Source: Coprobacillus sp. (GTDB lineage: Bacteria > Bacillota_I > Bacilli_A > RFN20 > CAG-826). From it: 16,995 bases of DNA. A program made the translations under genes and the position numbers. The notes below the pieces were generated by a model. The model had not been told where the DNA came from. It did no database searches and was given only the letters and a program-made list of their open reading frames with translations. The DNA is taken from assembly GCA_021203745.1 (NCBI GenBank), contig JAJQAP010000078.1, positions 1-16,995 on the forward strand. Reading direction: 5' to 3'. Positions 1 through 7,904 of this stretch are shown piece by piece. Within the stretch, counting starts at the first letter, position 1. Each line of letters opens with the position of its first letter.

Positions 1-1229
1 CTGACTTCCATAATGATTGTGTTATTAAAAAACGGAAACGCTTCTAGTATATCTGAATATGTCACATTACCTGATGGGAGAAGGGCTCTAGCGTCGTTAA
101 CAAAAGCGGCGCATACATCATAGCCCTCACTTGCTGTATATTCATACATCGCTTTAGCCGCTAACCTTGGTCCATAGTTATCAGTGTTATCACAATATCT
201 TCCAAAGGAAGAAGACAAACTCCCTTCCACTTCGTTAGCTTTATTTTTTGCATCCTCGTCAATATAAGAATCGATAACCGCTCTTATCTTGCTATCTTCA
301 CTATAGTTTTTTAAACTAGAAGCAGAGGTATCGAGATTTTCCGCTTTGGAAGATATTACTTTACCATCTTGATATGTTAACGATATATGCGATAATTTGG
401 CGTTTTTTGACCCGCTATTGGCGTATACCACTCCATTAGTTTTACCAGTGGTGTAGTAATGGTCATGACTAGTAAAGGCGGCGTCAATATAGGGTAAACC
501 TGATACACTAGATGTATAACCTAATTCATATATCCAATTAGAAGCATCATCTGTTCCAGCGTGAAAACTCGCTATAACAATATCACAATCTTTTTCTGTT
601 CTTAGCTCGTCTGAATACTCTTTTATAACATCTACTGGATCTAAAAATTCAATATCTAGAACATAGTTAGAGGTAATTGAGGACCACTGGTCTGGACCAA
701 TACATCCTATAATTCCTACATTTACTGGACCTACATCCACAATGGTATAAGGTTCTACATAATCCATAAGGGTTTTTGTTTGATAGTCAACGATATTTGC
801 CCCAAGAAAGGGAACATCAGTTAGCTCTGTGTTTTCTCTAATAACATCTTGTCCCCAGTCAAACTCATGGTTACCTAGAGTCATACAAGAATAGGAGACA
901 TCGTCTAAACACTCTGTTAGGAGTTTACCATAGTTAATATTAGATTCATAAGTACCCTGCCACAAATCACCGTTTGAGATAAGGATAGGATAATCACATT
1001 TATTCATTTGTTCTTTTATATAGGATACATAGGTTGGATAAGAAGCATAAGAGGTGTTAGACTCCACCACTCCATGTTGATCACCATTTGCAAATATATC
1101 GATAGTAATAGAACCATCCACATTAGTGTTAGAGGATGAACTAGTATTACTACCACTAGATAAGAAATCACAACTCGTTAGAGTTAAAGTGGTTAATAGA
1201 ATTAAAGATAAAACTTTTAAATGTTTCAT
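1..1229 (-). CDS. 5'-nucleotidase / 2',3'-cyclic phosphodiesterase-type surface lipoprotein, 3' end cut by window edge
   Basis: A metallophosphatase of the UshA/5'-nucleotidase family, expected to release phosphate from nucleotides outside the membrane. I read 409 residues from the reverse strand; the frame is still open at the left edge. A signal peptide ends in a lipobox, LTSC, with Cys20 as lipid site. The dimetal motifs appear in order: NGDQHG (about 49-53), SNGDLWQGT (about 85-93), GNHEFDWG (119-126), ASFHAG, and TSHDHYYT. A C-terminal-domain start is visible (PFFNNTIIMEV at the edge). The family is usually 500-600 residues, so roughly the last 100-150 are missing. The start is the ATG beginning MKHLKVLS. 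There is no Shine-Dalgarno, and a promoter sits 7 nt upstream, so the mRNA may be leaderless. It follows a terminator, so it is probably a separate transcript next to the nuclease/transporter operon. The exact substrate cannot be told from sequence. Confidence 0.92.
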   Translation of the reverse strand, partial: MKHLKVLSLILLTTLTLTSCDFLSSGSNTSSSSNTNVDGSITIDIFANGDQHGVVESNTSYASYPTYVSYIKEQMNKCDYPILISNGDLWQGTYESNINYGKLLTECLDDVSYSCMTLGNHEFDWGQDVIRENTELTDVPFLGANIVDYQTKTLMDYVEPYTIVDVGPVNVGIIGCIGPDQWSSITSNYVLDIEFLDPVDVIKEYSDELRTEKDCDIVIASFHAGTDDASNWIYELGYTSSVSGLPYIDAAFTSHDHYYTTGKTNGVVYANSGSKNAKLSHISLTYQDGKVISSKAENLDTSASSLKNYSEDSKIRAVIDSYIDEDAKNKANEVEGSLSSSFGRYCDNTDNYGPRLAAKAMYEYTASEGYDVCAAFVNDARALLPSGNVTYSDILEAFPFFNNTIIMEV

Positions 1230-1236
1230 TAGTAAT

Positions 1237-1265
1237 ATTTTAGCAAATTAGGGATTAATTTTGAA
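1237..1265 (-). promoter_or_regulatory. Promoter of the nucleotidase gene
   Basis: On the minus strand, -35 TTCAAA (1265-1260), a 17-bp spacer and -10 TAAAAT (1242-1237) preceded by TG one base away (extended -10). The -10 ends 7 nt before the ATG, so transcription should start at or next to the start codon. Located by eye; no start-site data. Confidence 0.6.
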
Positions 1266-1273
1266 TATTTGAT

Positions 1274-1309
1274 AATAAAACACCCACAGAAAACTGTGGA
1301 TGTTTTATT
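1274..1309 (-). terminator. Rho-independent terminator closing the transporter operon
   Basis: Two 16-nt arms around an AAAA loop (1290-1293), with one C/A mismatch. The inner stem is CCACAG/CTGTGG, and the outer A/T-rich part supplies the U-tract on either strand. It lies 22 bp past the stop of the duplicated-domain lipoprotein gene and just upstream of the nucleotidase promoter, so it separates the two transcripts. It could work in both directions. Confidence 0.85.
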
Positions 1310-1330
1310 TATACTAAATAAGTTTATAGC

Positions 1331-2635
1331 TTATTCAGCTGTCTCTGTTGGATTGTCGTATAAAGCGGCAATTGGAGAGCTAGTTAGATAAGAAGCAACC
1401 TCAGAGCAGTATAAACATCTGTATAAAGAGTTGTAGCAAAGGAAGTATGTGCCATCTTCGTTGCCCCAATAACTTACATTATCCTCATTGGTGCACCAGT
1501 ATAGAGCACTAGCAGTAGATGAATAAGCAAGGTTTACATTATCCTCGTCTGGAGTTTCAATAGTAATGTATTTTTTAGAAGCTTCTTCACCAAAACTTAG
1601 GTAATACGCATTACTGGAAGCTGTATCATATGTCTTAGTTTCGTCAGTGGCGGCAGTAACTGTCACAGTGGCAGCTTCACTAGCATTAGTTGTTAATACA
1701 CCTTCATAGTCATAACCACTCTTTGTAGCACCTGTAATGTATCGAATTTGTTCACCATCATTAACACCAAAGAGATACGAACTGCCAGCGGTCCAAGTAG
1801 CAGGATCAGGTAATGGTTCGTCTGCAGGAATCACATCAGGAATCTCGTAGAGTGTAGCAATAGGACTTGATCCTAACCAACTAGATATACTAGAAGCATA
1901 TAGACATCCATATGTTGAATTGTAGCAGAGGAAATATGATCTATCCTCATTCACAAAGATGCCGTTAGCCCCATTCCAATAAATTGGAGATTTTGTGGTT
2001 TCGTATTGTAAATCAACATAACCACCAACAACTTCAATTGTAATGTAATAGGTCACTTCGTCTTTAACAAAGGACATGTAGTATTCGTTAAGCTCATCTC
2101 CTTCCGTTAAAGTCACTCTTGCGGCCTTATTCATGGAAATAGTCATCTCACCTTCATATGAATAGGTTCCAATGGTATTACCTGTTGCATAATAGTCTGT
2201 GCCGTTATATTCAATGCCAAGGAAGTATTCTTTTCCAGTCTCCCAGTTATGTTCATAATATGGCTCTGTAATAACAGTAACATTAACACTATCTGTCCAG
2301 CCGTGATATGACACAGTAACTGTGGCTTCACCCTCACTTACGGCCGTTAAAACAAGACCACCAACAAGGACAACATCATTATTAGATGATTCCGTAGTTA
2401 ATTCACCTGTTGCAACTGCGGAGCTTGCGTTTTGGACTTCTCCATCTTTGGTAATCTCTACTTCAATAGTTCTCGATGAATCATAAATAGAGAATTCCTC
2501 TTCAATATCGGCTTTGTTGGTGATTTGGAGAGAATACCCTTCTTCTCCTTTAGCGTTTTCACTGCAGGCACCAAGACCGATTGCGCCTAGACCTAAAATA
2601 GCAGCAAGTCCAGCGCATAAAAATCTTTTTTTCAT
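1331..2635 (-). CDS. Surface lipoprotein with Ig-like domain and two copies of an unrecognised Cys/Tyr-rich domain
   Basis: 434 residues, predicted to be a membrane-anchored extracellular lipoprotein; function unknown. The signal peptide ends in lipobox LGAC (Cys24). Residues about 34-122 look like a bacterial Ig-like (Big_2-type) domain: alternating beta strands ending in EGEATVTVSYHGW and VNVTVI. Then come two tandem copies of a domain of about 135-145 residues, at 131-264 and 281-427. Each opens W-x-x-G-x-x-Y, passes through YEG and YYITIE/KYITIE, and closes with YFLCYNS-x-Y-x-CLY and SSPIA-x-LY. I do not recognise this domain. The start is supported by AGGAG upstream of ATG. It is the last gene before the terminator, after the zinc-ribbon gene and a 105-bp gap that carries an inverted repeat. 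A ligand- or surface-binding role is inference. Confidence 0.85.
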   Translation of the reverse strand: MKKRFLCAGLAAILGLGAIGLGACSENAKGEEGYSLQITNKADIEEEFSIYDSSRTIEVEITKDGEVQNASSAVATGELTTESSNNDVVLVGGLVLTAVSEGEATVTVSYHGWTDSVNVTVITEPYYEHNWETGKEYFLGIEYNGTDYYATGNTIGTYSYEGEMTISMNKAARVTLTEGDELNEYYMSFVKDEVTYYITIEVVGGYVDLQYETTKSPIYWNGANGIFVNEDRSYFLCYNSTYGCLYASSISSWLGSSPIATLYEIPDVIPADEPLPDPATWTAGSSYLFGVNDGEQIRYITGATKSGYDYEGVLTTNASEAATVTVTAATDETKTYDTASSNAYYLSFGEEASKKYITIETPDEDNVNLAYSSTASALYWCTNEDNVSYWGNEDGTYFLCYNSLYRCLYCSEVASYLTSSPIAALYDNPTETAE

Positions 2636-2676
2636 AATAATTCTCCTATAAAGTAATAAGTAAGATGATGTAATGG

Positions 2677-2704
2677 GATTTACTATAGATATTATTAGTA
2701 AATC
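2677..2704 (-). repeat. 9-bp perfect inverted repeat before the duplicated-domain lipoprotein gene
   Basis: GATTTACTA (2677-2685) and TAGTAAATC (2696-2704) are exact inverted copies around a 10-nt AT-rich centre, in the gap between the zinc-ribbon gene and the lipoprotein gene. It could be an operator or an mRNA hairpin that protects or cuts the transcript. There is no U-tract, so a terminator is unlikely. I found no convincing promoter here. Confidence 0.5.
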
Positions 2705-2740
2705 AGAAATTGATAGATAATTAGATGAAATAGTTATCCA

Positions 2741-3223
2741 TTACTGAATAAATATTCCGTTATTAATACTCTTAAGTAGATTAGAATATTCTTTACGTTT
2801 TAGGCATCCCCTAACTACGTAAACGAGTCCCACCACTAAGAGAACTAAACCAACCGCGAGTAAAACTAAACCAACATAGAATTCTGTACAATCGGTTTGT
2901 AAAACAAATCCATATGCTGGTTTACGGGCGAGTATTAGGAAGACCGCTCCAAGAACTAGGGCAATGATAGCTAAAACCACTTGACACATACCGATTGCAA
3001 AATCATTTGATCCTTTTTGGTACTGTTCGTGAGCGGCTCTAGAGAGGCCTTTCATCTCTTCAGGAGTTAGGTCATGATGAATATGTTCACCACATCTTGG
3101 GCAAGAGTAAACAATCTCGGTATCATCAGGAAGTTCTGTCTCGATATCGACTTTCGAAAGAGTAGCGACTTTCTTTTCCGCTTTGAGTTCGTCTATTCTT
3201 TTTCCGCAGTTATGACAATACAT
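2741..3223 (-). CDS. Small membrane protein with N-terminal zinc ribbon and two TM helices
   Basis: 160 residues from the chosen start; role unknown. Two CxxC pairs (YCHNCG at Cys3/Cys6 and SCPRCG at Cys41/Cys44) form a probable cytoplasmic zinc ribbon whose knuckles are about 35 residues apart, followed by two hydrophobic helices (about 77-99 and 115-137) and a basic tail. The start is set by AAGGAG at 3238-3233. It is 9 nt from the ATG at 3223 but only 3 nt from an in-frame ATG at 3229, which would add Met-Ser. It lies 30 bp after the nuclease gene and is probably co-transcribed. It resembles generic zinc-ribbon membrane proteins of Firmicutes rather than a named family. Confidence 0.78.
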   Translation of the reverse strand: MYCHNCGKRIDELKAEKKVATLSKVDIETELPDDTEIVYSCPRCGEHIHHDLTPEEMKGLSRAAHEQYQKGSNDFAIGMCQVVLAIIALVLGAVFLILARKPAYGFVLQTDCTEFYVGLVLLAVGLVLLVVGLVYVVRGCLKRKEYSNLLKSINNGIFIQ

Positions 3224-3232
3224 ACTCATATT

Positions 3233-3238
3233 CTCCTT
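3233..3238 (-). promoter_or_regulatory. Shine-Dalgarno that decides the zinc-ribbon protein start
   Basis: AAGGAG on the minus strand. The spacing of 9 nt to the second of two closely placed in-frame ATGs favours the start at 3223 over the one at 3229. Confidence 0.65.
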
Positions 3239-3253
3239 TTCTAAATTTTATTA

Positions 3254-4804
3254 TTAGGATTCTTCAATCTCCGCTTCTTGTTGATCCCAGATAATATCAG
3301 AGGCATTATTTGGGAGTAGCATTAACTGTAAACGACCACTTGAAGTAATATGGAAGGTTAAATTACCCGCAAACTGGAAACTTCTTCCTTCATATTCTTC
3401 TACTGTATCAAATATTTCATTTGGTTTAGATTCACTACCTTTATAGTTGAAGGTTACTTCTACACAGAAACTACCTCCATATCCAGTTTGGAAATAGAGA
3501 TAGATATTTTCAGAGTCTGTCACAGTGACAGATTTTACTTCTACGTAATCAGTAATTTGAATTCTTCTACAAAGGAGGTCCCAACGATTAAGGTCTGTCT
3601 CTTCTGAGGCAATAGCGTTAATCTCGTCAAATGTATACTCTTCAATAACAAGGGCGTGTCCACCTTCCTCCGCAGGAAGAGTGTTCTCATCCGCGGTCAA
3701 AAGGATTTGGACATCCTCCGCGCTATAGGATGTTGCCGCAGGGAAATGACCTGCAACATCGGTAACTTGGAAACCGTAGTTTTCGCTTTGCTGGAAGAGT
3801 CCATACATCTGTAAATAACAGCCTCTTTCTTGGTATTTAGATCTTACTGCACCCATACCTGCATAGACGTTAATTCCTGCCCATTGACCCTCGGTATATG
3901 GGTTAGTTTCGCCTTTAGACTCATAGAACTCATCGAGGAATTCCATATCATAGTAGTCGACGAGATAGAAGGTATGGTTAACAAAACCTGCAACCGTACC
4001 AGAGAAGAAGACTCTTTGGTTATCTAGTGGGGATGAATACTCTTCACCATTAGCCTTAGCTTCAAGGTCTTTTTTAATCTCGTATTGCATCTCAAAGAGA
4101 GACACTCCAATACATTCATCTTCTGGCCAGTTAGGTGGGATAGTTACTGGATCCCAAAGGCAGAGACCATATTTTTCTGCCTGGTTTTGGGCGTCATAGA
4201 ATGTTTGTGCGTATTGAGGCATACTAGAAACACTTTTAACCCAAGAGAGTCCATATTGAACAATCATGAGATTTAAAAGAATTAGTTCATCGTAAGGACA
4301 ATCCTCTTTATCAAAGGATATCCACACTAAAGAGACATAACGAGAACCTGTTGAATCGGTTTCAGGAGCCCCGTAGTCATCTCGTGCGGTAGAAACCACA
4401 ATAGTTTTTGCTTGTTTTAAACAAGACTCGGTAAAGATAGAGGCCTCTTTTCCCCATTTTTCAATGTTACCTGTACTTTCAGGGGTATCGATACCATAGT
4501 ATCTCGCTTTGACTGTTCCTCGACCTGTGGAGTCAATTCTTGGGGTGAAATGGGTTGTATCTCCATCAATATAGAGGAGTACATCCATTTGTCCAATTCC
4601 ATCGATATAGAAGTCTTTTCCTTGGTAATCTAGACCTAGGGTAACAGAACCGTCTCTTGCGTAGTCATTAAATTTATTATCTAGACAAACGTAGTATCTA
4701 GATTCACCATCGTATTCACAAGCTGTCTGGCAAGAAGTCGCACTTAGTGCAGTTAAAGATAAGGTTAGCGCTAATAAACATGTAAGTAATTTAGTTTTCT
4801 TCAT
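3254..4804 (-). CDS. Surface nuclease lipoprotein: staphylococcal-nuclease (TNase) domain plus OB-like C-terminal domains
   Basis: 516 residues, predicted to be lipid-anchored outside the cell and to cut DNA and/or RNA in a Ca2+-dependent way. The signal peptide ends ATSC (Cys25). The SNase domain spans about 70-218 and keeps the catalytic and metal residues: YIDGDT (Asp80, Asp82, matching D19/D21), Arg101 (R35), DTPE at 106-109 (D40/E43) and Arg155 in GSRYVSLVWI (R87). The family core is about 150 residues, so there are nearly 300 extra. Residues about 262-350 (RVFFSGTVAGF, TFYLVD, CYLQMYGLF) and about 410-505 look like OB-fold beta barrels. The start codon overlaps the upstream solute-binding-protein stop by one base (TAATG), with AAGGAGG upstream, so the two are translationally coupled. 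This links the nuclease to the transporter. Surface nucleases sit beside similar ABC genes in Mycoplasma (MG186, MPN133; from memory). Confidence 0.9.
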   Translation of the reverse strand: MKKTKLLTCLLALTLSLTALSATSCQTACEYDGESRYYVCLDNKFNDYARDGSVTLGLDYQGKDFYIDGIGQMDVLLYIDGDTTHFTPRIDSTGRGTVKARYYGIDTPESTGNIEKWGKEASIFTESCLKQAKTIVVSTARDDYGAPETDSTGSRYVSLVWISFDKEDCPYDELILLNLMIVQYGLSWVKSVSSMPQYAQTFYDAQNQAEKYGLCLWDPVTIPPNWPEDECIGVSLFEMQYEIKKDLEAKANGEEYSSPLDNQRVFFSGTVAGFVNHTFYLVDYYDMEFLDEFYESKGETNPYTEGQWAGINVYAGMGAVRSKYQERGCYLQMYGLFQQSENYGFQVTDVAGHFPAATSYSAEDVQILLTADENTLPAEEGGHALVIEEYTFDEINAIASEETDLNRWDLLCRRIQITDYVEVKSVTVTDSENIYLYFQTGYGGSFCVEVTFNYKGSESKPNEIFDTVEEYEGRSFQFAGNLTFHITSSGRLQLMLLPNNASDIIWDQQEAEIEES

Positions 4805-6312
4805 TATGAATTACCTCCTTGCATATCAAGTTTGGCTTGGTTAATCGCCGTGTCAAAAGCATCAGAGATACTTGCATGATCAAGTAAGACTTCGGTAATA
4901 ATACCACCCACTTGATCTCGTAGTGTTGCACTTCCTGGGAAGACCGCACTAGTGAAGTAGTTATCTCCAATATCATAGGCTACAACTTTTGCTGTGTCTG
5001 CATACTCTTCACCCCATTCAAGGTAATCGAGATAATCATCGGTAACATAACAAGAGTTTCTTACAGGAGAGTATCCTTCACTACCATAGGTACAGAGTTC
5101 AACGTTGACATCAGTGTTTGTTAAATACTTAATAAACTTCCATCCATAGAGATCTCTCTGATCATTAACTTCATCTGAGTAACCTGGATTCCTTAATAGA
5201 CATAGAGATGGTCCTTGACAGACATATAATGGATTATCATTATCATAAGGAACAGAACAGACACCCACCTTAAATGTATCAGAGGTAGGTAGTTGATATC
5301 CAGTACCACCACTTGAAGCGATTGAGAAGATTGCTTGTTCATCGACAAAGTAGTTAGAACCATATTCTCCGGTGGAACCTTTTGTAACTAAAATATCTTT
5401 ATCAGCAACATCCTTAAGCTCTTGAACCATTGCTTCTGCAGCAGTTCTAGCATCTCCAGTTTCAAAGTCAATGGAACCAACACCTGTTTGTGTATCTACA
5501 CTAGAATAAGGGATTTCATTTTGGAACATCTTTGTAATAAAGAGGTTACCATCACTATCATAGTAGACTGGATAAATATCTTGGCTAGGATGACTAGTCC
5601 AAATATAGTTATCGTCATCGTCTTTTGCAGAGGCATAACCACCGATAGTCATTAATTCATCCCAACTAATAGAAGAGAGATATTGTTGAGTGGTAAGCTG
5701 AGTAGTAACACGAGTTCTTTCCATATAATATGGTGAACTTGCATCTAGTGATTCAATTTCACTTAGAAGTGGTTCCACAAGATCTTCGTTATAGAACATC
5801 ACTTCTGTGGATTTCATTAAAGGTACAACATAGGTTCCTTCTTGAACGAATTGTTGTCCTTCTTCAATATATGCGGAGACAAAATCATCAATTCCGTATT
5901 TATCACCTAGCCATTTCTCCGCGCCAAAACCAACTTCAGAGTCATACATATAATCATCAAAGTTAACAACGTAATCTGAAGCCATATTTAGATAATCCGC
6001 GACATGGTCAGGATAGGCAACGGCAATGGTGGGGACATTAGCAGCACTAAATCCTTGTAAGATATTAGAGAGAATATCATCATATCCTCCTTTATAGACT
6101 TGGGTTATCTCCACTTTAACACCTTCGTTTTCAAGGACTAACTGTTCAAAGTTATCGATGTGTTTTTGAAGGTTATCCTGAATTGTTTTACCAAAAGTGT
6201 GCCAGAAAGTAACTTGAATGACATCTTCATCGGTTTTTGATCCACCACAACCCGCAAGAGCGAGAAGGGAGATTAAAGCGACACTAGTGATTTTATTAAA
6301 TTTACCTTTCAT
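4804..6312 (-). CDS. ABC transporter solute-binding lipoprotein (family 1), copy 2
   Basis: 502 residues, an extracellular lipoprotein that would capture substrate for the importer. The signal peptide ends in lipobox LAGC (Cys22), followed by VIQVTFWHTF, the usual first strand of family-1 (sugar/glycerol-3-phosphate-type) binding proteins. It is a paralogue of the next gene upstream. Both share a GxYDD motif followed by YPDHVAxYLN, then NLFIT, CQGPS, KYLTNT and a C-terminal P/KGS-x-x-R segment. The start is at 6312: AGGAGG lies at 6327-6322, 9 nt away. An in-frame ATG at 6336 lies upstream of that site and is unlikely. The stop overlaps the nuclease start. Family 1 mostly binds carbohydrates, but the nuclease coupling makes nucleotides, nucleosides or oligonucleotides plausible. 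Confidence 0.88.
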   Translation of the reverse strand: MKGKFNKITSVALISLLALAGCGGSKTDEDVIQVTFWHTFGKTIQDNLQKHIDNFEQLVLENEGVKVEITQVYKGGYDDILSNILQGFSAANVPTIAVAYPDHVADYLNMASDYVVNFDDYMYDSEVGFGAEKWLGDKYGIDDFVSAYIEEGQQFVQEGTYVVPLMKSTEVMFYNEDLVEPLLSEIESLDASSPYYMERTRVTTQLTTQQYLSSISWDELMTIGGYASAKDDDDNYIWTSHPSQDIYPVYYDSDGNLFITKMFQNEIPYSSVDTQTGVGSIDFETGDARTAAEAMVQELKDVADKDILVTKGSTGEYGSNYFVDEQAIFSIASSGGTGYQLPTSDTFKVGVCSVPYDNDNPLYVCQGPSLCLLRNPGYSDEVNDQRDLYGWKFIKYLTNTDVNVELCTYGSEGYSPVRNSCYVTDDYLDYLEWGEEYADTAKVVAYDIGDNYFTSAVFPGSATLRDQVGGIITEVLLDHASISDAFDTAINQAKLDMQGGNS

Positions 6313-6321
6313 TAAAGTAAA

Positions 6322-6327
6322 CCTCCT
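6322..6327 (-). promoter_or_regulatory. Shine-Dalgarno that decides the start of binding protein copy 2
   Basis: AGGAGG on the minus strand, 9 nt before the ATG at 6312. It rules against the longer reading that begins at 6336, because that ATG would lie 5' of the ribosome site. Confidence 0.85.
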
Positions 6328-6347
6328 AAGATTCATTAAGAATCTTA
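6327..6347 (-). repeat. Hairpin between the two binding-protein genes, touching the downstream ribosome site
   Basis: Eight perfect base pairs, TAAGATTC (6327-6334) with GAATCTTA (6340-6347), and a 5-nt loop, in the 59-nt gap between the paralogous genes. Its last base is the first base of the AGGAGG of copy 2. There is no U-tract. It could stabilise the upstream mRNA or tune translation of copy 2. Confidence 0.6.
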
Positions 6348-6371
6348 TTGTATGTAAGTACTAATTTAAAA

Positions 6372-7877
6372 TTAAAGTTTGAGTTTTGCTTGGTTTTCAG
6401 CTTCCGCAAAGATAGAGTCAATTTCCTCATCGATATTTGTAGAGAGGAGACATTGAGTCATAATTGAACCCGCTTGAGTACGAGCTTCACTACTACCTTT
6501 AAAGGCAGGAGAAACAAATAGATCATCCATCACATCAGCGTAGTAGTTATATAGATTTGCCCAGAATAGGTCATCACCATCTTTGTTTGTAGGATCGGAT
6601 AGTTCTAGCCAATCATCGGTAAGATAAGCACTCTCTCTGATAGGCATATAACCTGTTTCCACACCCCAGTATGTGGTGTTTGTGGTGTTTGTAAGGTATT
6701 TATAGAAGCGCCAACAAGCAAGGTTTTCATCTTCACTGCCTTTATTAAAGACACAGATTGATGGACCTTGGCAAATTTGTTTAGCCTCTTTTCCTTGCGC
6801 TTGAGGGAGTTTAGCCACTCCAACGCTGTTTTGATTACCATCTATTTGATATTTAGCACCACCTGTCGATCCTACAGAGAAGAGGAATCCTTGATCGGTG
6901 AAGTAACTATTAGTGTAGTTACCACCGTTAGTTCCTTCAGTGGTTATATAATGTAAAACATTGCTAGATTCTTCGTCATCACTACCACCAGTATAACCAG
7001 AATATGTTTTACCAGTTTGATACTCAGCATTAAATGTTTTCATTAAACCCTTCATACCATCATTGTTAAAGAGGATTTGACCTTGACCAGTTGTGGTATC
7101 AGAAGCAGTGTACTCATATCCATATTGCTCTGCAAGAGTGATGAATAGGTTATCATCAGAGTCATAACCAAGAAGTCCCCAGTAGTCATTTGAATCAGCA
7201 TTAATATATTGATATAGGGAACTAGAGGAATCTTCTAGGGCTAATTGAAGAGCAGGGAATAGATTAGTAAACATTTCTTCCCAAGTAAGACTATTTAAGT
7301 AGTTAGCATCAATCGCCTTACCATCATTAATTGTATAACAATCATAACTACCACTATTTAGGTCTAGTCCAATTAAAGCATCAGCATTATAGAATAGTGC
7401 TTCTGTTGAGGCGGCAAATGGAAGACACCATGTACCTTCAACTTGGAGACATTGTCCTGATGCAATGAGGTTATCAAAGACATCGTCATAGTCGTCCTCT
7501 GTCCAGCCATACTCAGGATCATTCATATACTTATCGAGTTGGACGACTTTACCGGTATTTAGGTAGTTAGCAACATGGTCTGGATAGCAAATAGCCATAT
7601 TTGGATAGTTATTCGCAGGGATACCTTGTAAAAGCATATCTTCAAGATCATCATAAGATCCTGTTTGTTTGACAACTTCAATGTGGATATCTTCACATCC
7701 TGGTTGTTTATTAAAGTTTTCAATAATGTTTTCGATACATTGGATGTAGGAATCATTAAATGTCACCCAGAAGGTAAGATTAATACCATCTTGAGTGGAG
7801 GAACCACCACAACCTGTTAATCCACCAAGGAGTAAGGCTAGTGATGATAGCATTGTTAATCCTTTTTTTGCTTTCAT
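6372..7877 (-). CDS. ABC transporter solute-binding lipoprotein (family 1), copy 1
   Basis: 501 residues, an extracellular substrate-binding lipoprotein. The signal peptide ends in lipobox LTGC (Cys23). INLTFWVTF opens the mature fold. The conserved blocks shared with copy 2 are GSYDDL (about 73-78), YPDHVANYLN (about 98-107), NLFIT, CQGPSICVF, FYKYLTNT, and FKGSSEARTQAG near the C-terminus. The start has AAGGA upstream. It lies 27 nt after the second permease gene, so it is in the same operon. The two copies differ in length and sequence through the middle, which suggests different ligands or an upstream/downstream division of labour rather than a recent duplication. The substrate cannot be assigned from sequence. 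Confidence 0.88.
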   Translation of the reverse strand: MKAKKGLTMLSSLALLLGGLTGCGGSSTQDGINLTFWVTFNDSYIQCIENIIENFNKQPGCEDIHIEVVKQTGSYDDLEDMLLQGIPANNYPNMAICYPDHVANYLNTGKVVQLDKYMNDPEYGWTEDDYDDVFDNLIASGQCLQVEGTWCLPFAASTEALFYNADALIGLDLNSGSYDCYTINDGKAIDANYLNSLTWEEMFTNLFPALQLALEDSSSSLYQYINADSNDYWGLLGYDSDDNLFITLAEQYGYEYTASDTTTGQGQILFNNDGMKGLMKTFNAEYQTGKTYSGYTGGSDDEESSNVLHYITTEGTNGGNYTNSYFTDQGFLFSVGSTGGAKYQIDGNQNSVGVAKLPQAQGKEAKQICQGPSICVFNKGSEDENLACWRFYKYLTNTTNTTYWGVETGYMPIRESAYLTDDWLELSDPTNKDGDDLFWANLYNYYADVMDDLFVSPAFKGSSEARTQAGSIMTQCLLSTNIDEEIDSIFAEAENQAKLKL

Positions 7878-7904
7878 AAATCTTTTTTTCCTTTCAAATA
7901 ATAT

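Noticed and set aside
6313..6336. Longer start of binding protein copy 2 (extra MNLRRFTL)
   Set aside because: The ATG at 6336 lies upstream of the AGGAGG at 6327-6322 and inside the hairpin loop. The downstream ATG also begins a normal lipoprotein signal peptide.
6672..6689. Two tandem copies of TGTGGTGTT
   Set aside because: It encodes a simple Asn-Thr-Thr doubling inside the binding protein. Only two copies, so not evidence of phase variation.
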